This document shows, piece by piece, positions 7,691-16,500 of a stretch of DNA of 42,960 nt. The notes beneath the pieces are model-generated. The model was not told where the DNA came from. It worked only from the letters and a program-made list of their open reading frames with translations, and did not search any database. How positions within the stretch are numbered: position 1 is the first letter of the stretch; each line of letters starts with the position of its first letter. The DNA comes from Butyrivibrio sp. AE2015 (lineage in GTDB: Bacteria; Bacillota; Clostridia; Lachnospirales; Lachnospiraceae), in assembly GCF_000420825.1 (NCBI RefSeq), contig NZ_ATVR01000028.1, forward strand, positions 1 to 42,960, in the 5' to 3' direction. A program made the position numbers and the translations under genes.

Positions 7691-7719
7691 TTGTTACCAT
7701 TTAAACGAACACGTTCATA
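7691..7719 (+). promoter_or_regulatory. Promoter with TetR-type operator upstream of the regulator gene
   Basis: TTGTTA (7691-7696), a 17-base spacer, and TTCATA (7714-7719) form a plausible sigma-A promoter. GAAC-AC-GTTC (7707-7716) overlaps the -10 box, a usual position for autorepression by a TetR protein. The match is short, so this is moderate evidence. Confidence 0.45.
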
Positions 7720-7784
7720 AAAATTGAAGGCTGTAGCTACAGCAGCGCACAGCTATGGTTATTTTGATTTCAGGAAAGATAGAT

Positions 7785-8309
7785 ATGCCCAAGATTATAG
7801 AAAACATCAAGGAACAAATCATAGAAGAAGCAAAAAAACAGCTTTTTGAGAATGGTTATTCAAAGACGACTATCCGTTCTGTTGCAGCAGCCTGCGGAAT
7901 TGGCGTTGGGACTATGTATAATTATTTCTCGTCAAAAGATATGCTGATATCTTCATTCATGTTGGAGGACTGGAAGAGCTGCACCACGCAGATGAAAAAG
8001 CTGGATGCTTCTGATGAGCTTTCTTTTCTTAAGGGAGTCCATGATCAGCTAAAGATCTTTATTGAAAAGTACAATTTTCTTTTTAAAGATAAGGACGCAG
8101 CATCTGTTTATTCTGCAGTCTTTACAGAAAGACACGCGCAGCTACGAGGAGTTCTGGGGGGAATAATACTACCGGTGTGCATTGATAAAGGCTATGATGA
8201 TCCGGATTTTTTGGCAGCGCACATCGCTGAATCGCTTCTTTTCTGGACATTGGGCGATGTTGCTTTTGAAAAGCAGGCAGATATTTTTGGAATTCTATTA
8301 AAGATATGA
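7785..8309 (+). CDS. TetR/AcrR-family transcriptional regulator
   Basis: A 174-residue protein with a typical N-terminal TetR helix-turn-helix at about residues 10-55: AKKQLFENGYSKTTIRSVAA, then GIGVGTMYNYFSSKDML. The C-terminal ligand-binding half is divergent, as usual. ATG 7785 is preceded by AGGAAAG at good spacing; a longer in-frame start at 7755 has none. It is the first gene upstream of the reductase-like operon 8433-12392, with a weak terminator in between, and is the obvious candidate regulator of that operon in response to a small hydrophobic ligand. The ligand is unknown. Confidence 0.85.
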   Translation: MPKIIENIKEQIIEEAKKQLFENGYSKTTIRSVAAACGIGVGTMYNYFSSKDMLISSFMLEDWKSCTTQMKKLDASDELSFLKGVHDQLKIFIEKYNFLFKDKDAASVYSAVFTERHAQLRGVLGGIILPVCIDKGYDDPDFLAAHIAESLLFWTLGDVAFEKQADIFGILLKI

Positions 8310-8373
8310 AATATTGAAATGGATATTAGAAGTCCGCTTTTGCAGCGGATATAAATTAAAAGTGAGACTTGAA

Positions 8374-8403
8374 AAGGCGCAAAATGGGGAGCGTCTTTTT
8401 TAG
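8374..8403 (+). terminator. Terminator-like hairpin between tetR-type gene and flavin reductase
   Basis: AAGGCGC (8374-8380) pairs with GCGTCTT (8391-8397, one G-T pair) and runs into T7. A second small hairpin, TCCGC/GCGGA, lies near 8331-8350. It may attenuate rather than stop read-through into the next gene. Confidence 0.5.
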
Positions 8404-8432
8404 CTATATATTACAAAAGCGGAGGGTATGAA

Positions 8433-9362
8433 ATGAGTAGCTTTGAAAACTTGCGAATCGTAGACAATTTTTATCAGACATCACTGTTTTTTCCGATGCC
8501 TACCGTTCTTATCAGCACTTTGTGCGAAGACGGATCAACTAATCTGGGACCCTATTCCCTGATCCAGCCATATTATGTCGCTGGTAAGGATTATTACGCA
8601 ATGCTTCTTAATTGTCGTAATTCATCTAACACAGCACAGAATATCCTGCGCACAGGAAAATGTGCGATCAACTTTATCGATGACAATCCCAAAAACTTTC
8701 ATGAGGCAGTGAAACTTTCATGGCCTGGCGATAAGCCATCTGAGAAGATGCCAAAGTGTAATTTTAAATTGGAAAAGAGCCTTATTCAGGAGGAAAATCC
8801 AGAGGATCTGCGCCCAATGGTCATGACAGACGCAATAGAAGTAATCGAGTGCACTTGGATGAGAGACCTTGATGGAGCTTCAAACGATGCCCCAGGCCAG
8901 CTTGAAGGCTATGAAGGCCCATATCACGATTTCAACGGAATAACCAGTAAATTTGGTGCGCACTTTATCTTAAGAATCGACAAGATCCTTATGAAAAAGA
9001 AATATCGCGATGCCATAATAAACGGCGTGACAGCAAGAGATTTTCCGCCACTTCCTGTAGATTACGGTTACAGGGATTCAAAGAACTTCTGGTTCCACAG
9101 AAAGAGAAGAATGAGAGCAGAGCTTTTGCAGGTTCGCGAAGCGTCACTTGCTTCTGTTCGTTATGCTGCAGAAAGAGCTGATGACAAGATAAAGTTTACT
9201 GATGATGCACTTAAGTGCCTATTGGGTGTTCCAAGAGTCTTTTTACCTGCTGCTCTTAAGGGCTGTGTTGAGTGGGCAAGAGAGAATAACGTTGAACTTG
9301 TAACTGAGGAGCACATGAAGATAATCAATGACAAGCGTGCTCAGGAAAAGAAGAAAAAATAA
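8433..9362 (+). CDS. Flavin reductase-like split-barrel protein with C-terminal PCP_red-like domain
   Basis: A 309-residue protein. Residues about 10-215 resemble the flavin reductase-like FMN-binding split barrel (FFPMPTVLISTLCEDGSTNL near the start, then SSNTAQNILRTGKCAINF). The last ~55 residues (about 253-300) resemble the small PCP_red domain found at the C-terminus of the BchB/ChlB subunit of dark protochlorophyllide reductase: an Ala-Leu start, a conserved VPRVFLP, an amphipathic helix ending EWAREN, and VTEEHM. A basic KKKK tail follows. It is expected to be a soluble FMN enzyme reducing a conjugated substrate. GGAGG precedes the ATG, and the gene begins the operon of reductase-like genes. 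The fusion is the main reason to suspect tetrapyrrole chemistry; the PCP_red call is from motif memory. Confidence 0.7.
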   Translation: MSSFENLRIVDNFYQTSLFFPMPTVLISTLCEDGSTNLGPYSLIQPYYVAGKDYYAMLLNCRNSSNTAQNILRTGKCAINFIDDNPKNFHEAVKLSWPGDKPSEKMPKCNFKLEKSLIQEENPEDLRPMVMTDAIEVIECTWMRDLDGASNDAPGQLEGYEGPYHDFNGITSKFGAHFILRIDKILMKKKYRDAIINGVTARDFPPLPVDYGYRDSKNFWFHRKRRMRAELLQVREASLASVRYAAERADDKIKFTDDALKCLLGVPRVFLPAALKGCVEWARENNVELVTEEHMKIINDKRAQEKKKK

Positions 9363-9386
9363 TTCATGACATGGAGGAGATAAAAA

Positions 9387-10235
9387 ATGAAGGTTGTACT
9401 AGCGGGCGCTTATGGTAATTTGGGCGCAGATATATTTAAAGCTCTGTTGAGGGAAGGACATGAAGTTGTTGCTCTTGACATGATGCAGAGAGATATTGAG
9501 CTTAATGGCAAATATTCTTTTACCAAGGTAGATGTAACAAAACCTGAAACACTTGTGGGCACATGCGATGGCGCAGACGTAGTCATTACAACTGTGGGCC
9601 TCACCAAGGGATCCGCCACAATTTCCAACTATGATATCGACTATCAGGGAAATCTCAACATCTTAAATGAGGCAAAAAAGGCTGGAGTTAAGCATTTTAC
9701 CTATATTTCAGTAATAAGAGCAGATCAGGCTCCTGAAAAAGTACCTATGGTACACGCAAAATATCTTTTCGAGCAGAAGCTGAAAGAAAGCGGCCTCTCA
9801 TATGTTATTCACAGGCCAACAGGCTATTTTTACGACATTGTAAAAGTATTCAGACCAATGGTCGAGAAGGGCGCCGTTACCCTTCTTGGAAATACACCTG
9901 TCAGCTGCAACGTTATTTCAACTGAAGATTTTGCTGATTTCATCGTAAAGCACATGCTTGATGACAACAAGATTTATGATGTAGGCGGAAAAGAGACTTA
10001 CACATATGAAGAAATTGCAACAATGTGCTTTAAGGCAGCAGGAAAAGAACCGGTAATAAAGAAGGCTCCGACTTGGCTCTTTGATGTACTTGCATTTGTG
10101 AATAAGCTCAAAAAGAATGGAAAAGAAGCAATCATCCGCTTCTCAAAATTTACTTTATCTCAGGATATGGTGGGTTCAACCAAATATGGAGATATGAGCT
10201 TTGCTAAATATATAAAAGACAACTTTGCCGTCTGA
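9387..10235 (+). CDS. Atypical SDR / NmrA-like NAD(P)-binding protein, divinyl-reductase-like
   Basis: A 282-residue Rossmann protein with AGAYGNLG (residues 6-13) as the nucleotide loop, TTVGLTKG after the fourth strand, and the atypical-SDR pattern of a Lys in VHAKYLFE without the usual YxxxK tyrosine. The RPTGYFYD segment and overall layout resemble the atypical SDR group that includes BciA/DVR 3,8-divinyl chlorophyllide reductases and NDUFA9-like proteins. The group is broad, so the exact reaction is uncertain; an NAD(P)H-dependent reduction is likely but some members only bind the nucleotide. It is 24 bases downstream of the flavin reductase gene with its own GGAGGAG site, so the two are surely co-transcribed. 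Confidence 0.75.
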   Translation: MKVVLAGAYGNLGADIFKALLREGHEVVALDMMQRDIELNGKYSFTKVDVTKPETLVGTCDGADVVITTVGLTKGSATISNYDIDYQGNLNILNEAKKAGVKHFTYISVIRADQAPEKVPMVHAKYLFEQKLKESGLSYVIHRPTGYFYDIVKVFRPMVEKGAVTLLGNTPVSCNVISTEDFADFIVKHMLDDNKIYDVGGKETYTYEEIATMCFKAAGKEPVIKKAPTWLFDVLAFVNKLKKNGKEAIIRFSKFTLSQDMVGSTKYGDMSFAKYIKDNFAV

Positions 10236-10272
10236 TAAAAGTGGCAGGTATTTTCACTTGGAGGAATAATTT

Positions 10273-11079
10273 ATGTATTGGAATTCATTACTTATAATCT
10301 GCCTTGTCTGCGCTGTACTAAGTGCAGTGGGCTTTTATAAATATGTGTACTTTCTGTCTATTGGATATGGATTTGCAATTGCCGGTGGCGGTATAACTAT
10401 TTTAATTATGTCTTTGAAGTATGGCTGGTCAGAAGGAGTTGTTGTTCTTGCTATTTTACAGGCTGCTTTGTTTCTTGCCTATGGCGCACGTTTGTCCGGA
10501 TTTCTTTTGATAAGGGAGATAAAAAATGCGGCATATCGTAAGACGTTAAAGGAAGCAACAGGAAATGACAAGAGAATACCTGTGTTTGTAAGCGTTTCAA
10601 TCTGGGTATTCGTTGCTATTCTTTATACAGCACAGGTGAGCCCAATGCTCTTTAGATATGCAAATGGATCAAAGGATGTGATCGTTCCTGTAATTGGCAT
10701 GCTGATATCTGTCTTTGGTCTTGGACTCGAGTCACTTGCAGATAAACAGAAATCAGAGCAGAAAAAGGAAAGGCCTGATATGGTCGCAACCAAAGGACTT
10801 TACAAAATAGTCAGATGTCCGAATTATCTTGGGGAGATTATTTTCTGGACAGGGGTATTTGTTGCAGGAATCACAACTTATCAGGGACTTGGACAGTGGC
10901 TTATGGCCATAATAGCATATGTCTGCATCGTTTATATCATGTTCAACGGGGCTCAGCGCCTTGAAAAGCGCCAGATGGCACGCTATGGCAATGACGCTGC
11001 ATATAATCATTATGCGGATAAGACACCGATCATTCTTCCTTTTGTTCCTATTTACCATCTGAATAAAAAAACGAGTTGA
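10273..11079 (+). CDS. DUF1295 membrane protein, steroid 5-alpha-reductase-like
   Basis: A 268-residue membrane protein with about six to seven hydrophobic segments. The C-terminal part carries the signature of the DUF1295 / steroid 5-alpha-reductase and isoprenylcysteine methyltransferase-like fold: TKGLYKIVRCPNYLGEIIFW (about 175-195), then a hydrophobic pair of helices and a Glu-Lys-rich RLEKRQMARYG with a C-terminal YADKTP. Members bind NADPH or S-adenosylmethionine at the membrane and act on hydrophobic substrates. It lies 37 bases after the SDR-like gene, with GGAGG before the ATG. A role in reducing a lipophilic substrate fits its neighbours; methyl transfer is the alternative. Confidence 0.8.
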   Translation: MYWNSLLIICLVCAVLSAVGFYKYVYFLSIGYGFAIAGGGITILIMSLKYGWSEGVVVLAILQAALFLAYGARLSGFLLIREIKNAAYRKTLKEATGNDKRIPVFVSVSIWVFVAILYTAQVSPMLFRYANGSKDVIVPVIGMLISVFGLGLESLADKQKSEQKKERPDMVATKGLYKIVRCPNYLGEIIFWTGVFVAGITTYQGLGQWLMAIIAYVCIVYIMFNGAQRLEKRQMARYGNDAAYNHYADKTPIILPFVPIYHLNKKTS

Positions 11080-11103
11080 TAAGTGACATCTTGGGGGTTA
11101 CAT

Positions 11104-11727
11104 ATGAAAAATTATTCGATCACAATGGGGATCATAGATTTTATACCGGTTATATTTTTTGCCGTTGCAGCAATAATGTTACAAAGGAATCTGTATAACA
11201 AAATGAGCAAAGGCGCCTTCGCACTTTTTGCTGTGGGCACAATTGATATAATCTGTGCAGGAGTTGCCAAAGCACTCTATAAGCTTCTTTATGCCGCAGG
11301 AATCTGTGATTTCAAGCCTTTGAATGATATATTCTTTCCGATGCAGTCCATTGGATTTCTTTTGGCAGGAATAGGCATACTTGCAATGCTTCTCCATAGA
11401 CAGGGCAAAAACGCTGCGCTATCCGTTGCACCACCTGTGTTTACAGGCACAGCAATATTTGTAAGCTGCATGTGCATTGGACTTGCTATGATATATATTG
11501 CTTTGTGCATAATTGCAGTAAAGCTTAAAAAGCCATTTCTCATAGCGGTTTTTGTTATATCTTTTCTCTGCTCACTTGCAATGGGATATCTTTCATCCAA
11601 AGATTTTACTCAGAGCTACATGAACTGGATTGCCCAGATGATTAACATTGTTGGACAGGGACTTCTATTCTATGGCGTGATAGTCATGAATAAGGCCGGA
11701 ATTGCTGACCTTGTACTTGGAAAGTGA
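11104..11727 (+). CDS. Membrane protein of unknown function in the reductase operon
   Basis: A 207-residue hydrophobic protein with about six or seven membrane segments, separated by short basic loops (for example LHRQGKNAA and AVKLKKP). I do not recognise a family. Start: GGGGG before ATG 11104 is better placed than the GTG at 11083. It begins 24 bases after the DUF1295 gene and its stop overlaps the ribosome binding region of the next gene, so it belongs to the same transcript. It may be a transporter, membrane anchor or substrate-handling subunit. Confidence 0.75.
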   Translation: MKNYSITMGIIDFIPVIFFAVAAIMLQRNLYNKMSKGAFALFAVGTIDIICAGVAKALYKLLYAAGICDFKPLNDIFFPMQSIGFLLAGIGILAMLLHRQGKNAALSVAPPVFTGTAIFVSCMCIGLAMIYIALCIIAVKLKKPFLIAVFVISFLCSLAMGYLSSKDFTQSYMNWIAQMINIVGQGLLFYGVIVMNKAGIADLVLGK

Positions 11728-11735
11728 GGCTGGTT

Positions 11736-12392
11736 ATGACTTGTCTGGATGAACTGATTAAGATTATAAAGACTCATTATGAGTTGGAACCTGTAAATAC
11801 TTCAGAGTATGATGGATTAAAAATCAATGGCATGCGCTTTGATATAAAGGCTTATGAAGCTAAAAATCTTGGGCATATATCTGTAATGACGGCTAAAGGC
11901 TTATTTGGTCTCATGAAAATGGATACCATAATATTTACGCCAGCTGAGGCTGATCTGCCTCTTTTATCCTATGACAGGATAAAGGTCATGGGGAATGATA
12001 TTTTGATTACAGAGCTTTTTGATACTGTGGTTGACACTGATACATTAGACAATCTGGACAGACTTGAAGCATTAGTATCAAAGTATGACTATCTTCCTTA
12101 CAGAGATCCGGGAAAGCATTGGTATGATGACATCAAGCTTTCAGGTTGTATGTCATTTAAGGGAAAAAAGAATCTGTCTTCAACATTTAATGTGCTTGCA
12201 AAAGAGTATCTGGAGACATATTTGAGTCTGCCTCATGTTGAAGTAAGTGATGTTGCACTAAAAAAGCAAAAGACTCTGAACTACGTAAATGACCTTATTG
12301 AAAACGGTGGTCCTTCCACCAACGTATTTATCAAGGCCATAGGAAAAGAGAAGACGAAAAAGCTCTTTTACCAGGTTCTGTTTGGAGTGTAA
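11736..12392 (+). CDS. Protein resembling ferredoxin-dependent bilin reductases (HY2/PcyA superfamily)
   Basis: A 218-residue soluble protein with layout and length like ferredoxin-dependent bilin reductases (about 240 aa). Three similarities are visible. DTIIFTPAEADLPLLSYD (63-80) aligns with the conserved region containing FPxPxxxLPxFxxD in PcyA, placing Asp80 where PcyA has its catalytic Asp105. ILITELFDT follows as the next strand. The C-terminal VFIKAIGKEKTKKLFYQVLF resembles the PcyA ending with QVLF. The His88 and Glu76 equivalents of PcyA do not appear conserved, so the substrate or chemistry may differ. ATG 11736 has GAGG upstream and is 8 bases after the previous stop. It is the last gene of the operon. 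The call rests on manual alignment from memory. Confidence 0.6.
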   Translation: MTCLDELIKIIKTHYELEPVNTSEYDGLKINGMRFDIKAYEAKNLGHISVMTAKGLFGLMKMDTIIFTPAEADLPLLSYDRIKVMGNDILITELFDTVVDTDTLDNLDRLEALVSKYDYLPYRDPGKHWYDDIKLSGCMSFKGKKNLSSTFNVLAKEYLETYLSLPHVEVSDVALKKQKTLNYVNDLIENGGPSTNVFIKAIGKEKTKKLFYQVLFGV

Positions 12393-12395
12393 CTA

Positions 12396-12430
12396 AAAAA
12401 TGCTTACGCCGATGGCGTAAGCATTTTTAA
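12396..12430 (+). terminator. Strong intrinsic terminator of the reductase-like operon
   Basis: AAAAATGCTTACGCC (12396-12410), a GAT loop, and GGCGTAAGCATTTTT (12414-12428): a perfect 15-bp stem, effective on both strands between convergent genes. Confidence 0.9.
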
Positions 12431-12447
12431 TAAAGTTCAATTTAGAA

Positions 12448-13425
12448 TCACTGAGCCTTTTCTAAAATGGGTTCTTCCTCAGTGTCATTTTTTTTGGAAT
12501 CATCTACAAGCTTCTGGTAGATATTTGCAAGGATTGCACCTGAAATATTGTGCCATACTGAGAAGATAGCGCCTGGGACTGTTGCCATTGCAAGGTCTGG
12601 GAAAGCTGTTCCTGCAAGAGATGTTGCAAGTCCTGAGTTCTGCATACCAATCTCAATAGAAAGAGCTTTTTTCTTGGATACAGGAAGCTTTAAAAGCTTT
12701 CCGAGAAGGTATCCGCATGCATATCCTAAAAGGTTGTGAAGGATAACTACTACGAATACAACAGCACCTGTCTCGAGGATTCTTGCTGAGTTGTGTGATA
12801 CAACTGCTGCTACGATAAGTGTGATAGCTGCAACAGAGACAAGTGGAAGAACGTCAGCTGCCTTGGCCGTGAACTTTCCAAAGAATCTGTTGATAACAAA
12901 TCCAAGACCGATTGGTACGATAACTACTTTGATGATAGAAACGAACATTCCCAAAACATCTACAGTTACAGAAGTTCTAAGAAGAAGGTATGTGATTGCA
13001 GGTGTTAAAAATGGAGCAAGGAGTGTGTTAACGCTTGTCATCCCAACTGACAAAGCAACATCGCCTTTACTAAGATATGTGATAACGTTACTGGATGTGC
13101 CTCCAGGACATGTTCCAACAAGGATAACACCAGCCAAAAGACCTGCTTCAAGGCCAAATGCCTTTCCGAGAGCGAAAGCTATAAGTGGCATAATGGTGAA
13201 CTGAGCCACACATCCAAGAAGGATATCTTTAGGTTTTTTGAAAACAAGAATAAAATCTTCCGGCTTAAGAGTAAGACCCATTCCGAACATTACTACCATA
13301 AGAAGGTAGTTTACCCATGATGTCTGGATCCATAGACATGTTGCGGGTACAAAAAGAGCCAGCGCAGCTACTACCAGTACAATGATTGCCATGTACTTCC
13401 CAACAAAACTACTTACTTTTTTCAT
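12448..13425 (-). CDS. Bile acid:sodium symporter (BASS) family transporter
   Basis: A 325-residue membrane protein with about ten hydrophobic segments. BASS hallmarks are MFGMGLTLKPEDF in the second segment and GTCPGGTSSNVITYL in the discontinuous helix that forms the sodium site; later ALSIEIGMQNSGLA is the second crossover motif. Bacterial members carry bile acids, pantothenate, 2-keto acids or other organic anions with sodium. The substrate cannot be named. The acidic C-terminal tail (DTEEEPILEKAQ) is cytoplasmic. AAGGAG precedes ATG. It is convergent with the reductase operon, so it is not co-transcribed, but its proximity makes a hydrophobic anion of that pathway a possible substrate (speculation). 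Confidence 0.9.
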   Translation of the reverse strand: MKKVSSFVGKYMAIIVLVVAALALFVPATCLWIQTSWVNYLLMVVMFGMGLTLKPEDFILVFKKPKDILLGCVAQFTIMPLIAFALGKAFGLEAGLLAGVILVGTCPGGTSSNVITYLSKGDVALSVGMTSVNTLLAPFLTPAITYLLLRTSVTVDVLGMFVSIIKVVIVPIGLGFVINRFFGKFTAKAADVLPLVSVAAITLIVAAVVSHNSARILETGAVVFVVVILHNLLGYACGYLLGKLLKLPVSKKKALSIEIGMQNSGLATSLAGTAFPDLAMATVPGAIFSVWHNISGAILANIYQKLVDDSKKNDTEEEPILEKAQ

Positions 13426-13527
13426 TGTTCTTCTCCTTAATATGCAATTTTATACATAATTATACAACTGTAAACGAAAATGTCTACCAAGAGTGCATAA
13501 AAATACAAGAATGATTATTTTTAATCA

Positions 13528-13576
13528 ATAAAAATGCACAAGAAAGCATGTTTTTTGCCAGATGCTTTCTTGTGCA
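13528..13576 (-). terminator. Intrinsic terminator of the TIR-protein gene
   Basis: TGCACAAGAAAGCAT (13535-13549) pairs perfectly with ATGCTTTCTTGTGCA (13562-13576); on the minus strand it is followed by TTTTTATTG. It begins 4 bases after the stop codon. Confidence 0.85.
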
Positions 13577-13580
13577 ATAA

Positions 13581-16500
13581 TTAGCCATCTAATCCATACA
13601 TGGATCTTTCTGCTTCAGACATCTCTGTTCCTTGAAGGTAGTCTTTTGTTTTGGCAATCAGATCCTGAGTAGTGTAGTGCTTGAAATAGCCAACCTCTAA
13701 TTCACTTGAGCTTGAACTGTAAGCCCAGGTCAGAAAGGTATCTGTACCCTTGTGATGACCATAGCAGTGCTCTATGTAAGCAACTTCAACCCAGTTTTCA
13801 AGTTCAAAGATGTTGAGGATATTGCTTTCGAGTACATAAAGAAGATTATTCTCTTTGTCAATTTCGAAAGTTGCTGTCTCACCGTAGTTGTTGTAATAGG
13901 TCGAGAGGTCACTTTTACCGATAAATGAGCCATCATCTCCGCTATATCTGAACATGGACCCGTTTGAATAGGGAACTACCAGAAGGGTTCCTAAATTCTC
14001 AAAATCAAGGAATGCCATCCCCATCGGAGAAGCGTTGTTGCAGGAAATTTCCTGGATGAGTTCACCTTCGATATCCTTAAGCAAGATAACTTCACCATTT
14101 GTTATGGCAACTCTTTTTCCTGTGTCATCAACTGCTATATCTGTTGGCGCTTCCCAACCTGAAGGGACAGCTATGTCAAAAGAGGTATTGTTGTTAAAAT
14201 CTATTATTTTATAGCTTGGCATATCGGAGGAACCACAGCTGATATATGCTAAATTTGCCTTGGAAAAATACTTAATTGTTTTACAATATTGAACCTCAAG
14301 GTCATCAAGGTTTACTTCTGTCTTTTCGCCGGATTTCAGATCGTTTAATACAACTACCGAATTATAGTAATCGATGTTATTGTAATAAACCAGGTTGTTA
14401 TCACTTAAAACCATTTGTGCATTGGAAGGTCCGTAGCTATCGTTGAGTTTTTCTTTTGTCTGCTCTTTGGTCACAAGGTCAAAAGAAGCAAGGTATAGTA
14501 TGGAATTATATTTATCATCATATTCGGTGAAGGCATAGTAAAATTTTCCTTCGCAGGTTCCAAGCAGTTTTACCTTTGAGTATCTGCAGCTGTCACTTAC
14601 ATGAATAGAGTCCTTGTAGGTCTTTTGGTCTGAATCAAAAAGTAAGATATCTGAGCCATCGGCACCGTCGGATACAGCAATTGAAAGGACTTTTTCATCC
14701 AGGTTGTAGCAGCTGAATGTGTTTTCATATACAGGGCAGTTGTCAAATTTGGTCCAGTCTTCATCTGAAATTCCAACGCCATAGAAGACTATTGTATGTG
14801 AGTAGGCCTGATGGGTATAGATACCTTTTTTTATAATAGCGTCGGTGAGATCATCAGTAAAACGTGATGTCAGCGTAAGACCTGACGAAGTTTCGCTCAT
14901 GGTGGTATGTGTTGCCATGGAACCGCTTTTGGTAATGTACATAGGAGAGAGTTCTTTTCCTGTTTCATTTACTGATATGATAGGCTCGTTTACATTATCT
15001 TCAAGCTGAAGTTCACCGGTTTCATTATCCCAGGCACGGACCATGTTTCCTGCATAGAAGGCCATTTTGGTGTCATTTAAGACCTTGAAACCGCAGTTTA
15101 TCGCGTAGTTTGTAGAAACAAAATCATATTGCCAGTTAAGAGTAAGTTCCCCTGAATTAAAGCAGTAAATACCTGTATGGTCATCAGTTATGTATATGTT
15201 ATCATACATTTTTCCACTGCCATCCAGAGTGCCATTAGTACATGCGGTGTACAATTTGTCGTTTAAATAAGCAATATAGTGAATTTTTTGATCTTCCAAA
15301 GGATAAGATAAAAGCTCACCTGTTTGAATATCGTATTCCATAAGAGAGTAACTTTTATGGAGATATGTATGCTCTTCACTTGTTCCCTGGCCAAGGCAAA
15401 AAGCAATCCTCTTTTTATCAGGTGATAACACAAATTCGTCACAGGAATCCATGCTGTATTTCTCTTCGATAACATTGAAATCAATGGTATTAACAACTGA
15501 GCCGTCTTTTACAGATACTTCTGATATTCTGCCATGGGAATCCGGAACAAGGAAAGTTGTGTCAGTGTAGTTGAATATATCCTCGGTTACTGTGCTCAGG
15601 TCCTCATTTCGCCATTTCCTTTCGCCGGTCTTAAGATCATAGGCATCGATGAAATCCCAGCTTGAGACGATCAAAGTGTTATCATCAAAAAAGAATAATC
15701 CATCGAATTGATTAACATTGCAGTTTAAAAGAACCTGATGAGTCGTAGTATCCCAAACAGTGACATTGTTGCCCTGATCCTCAGCTGCCAGTTTTGAACC
15801 ATCGTTTGAAACCTTATATTCCCTTACCTGGTTTGACATCTGGTAATTCCAGGCTGCGTCAATGTTTGATCCTGCAAGTGATACATAAGAAAGGGATGAC
15901 TGAGTTATGGCTTTCAGTGCTTCAGGAGTTACAGGCGTCTCGTCCTTTTCATCCTTTGGAAGAGCCTCAAGAGCAAGCTGCATTGCCTCGATACGGTTCT
16001 CGTTTTCAAGGAGCTTTAGCGACTCGTTCGCAAGATATTTTGACTTGTTGCGAAGGGACTCAATGTAGTTTTTGTGGATAAGGGAATTGCTGTAGAGCAT
16101 ATATCCTGTAAATCCGATCATGAGGGCCATAGCGCCTGCAAAGATGGCAGTGAGTTTTCGCATCTTGTACTGACGGTGCCTGTTCATAAGTTCGTCATAG
16201 GAGCAGCCAATAAGGGCAGCAGCCAAACGAGGAAGCTCTTCAGCTCTGGCTCTTTTTACAGGAAGCCTGAAGTCGCAGGAAAGCGGCTCAAGCGGAACTT
16301 CAATAGTGTGAGTTTCTCCGTTTTCATCCTGAATTTCTTTTTTAGAGGTTAAAAGAATTTTTGGTATTACGTCATAGGGCTCTCCATCAGCAAGAACAGT
16401 AAGAACCTGTCCCATGGTGTGATTTTGCAGGAAAGTCTCTATTTCTTTTTCAACCCAGGTGGATTTCTTGGTATTTGTGGAACAGATAACTATGAGATAA

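Noticed and set aside
11871..11880. TGGGCATATA motif inside the bilin-reductase-like gene
   Set aside because: It encodes Leu-Gly-His-Ile in a conserved frame and has no surrounding repeat blocks; chance occurrence.
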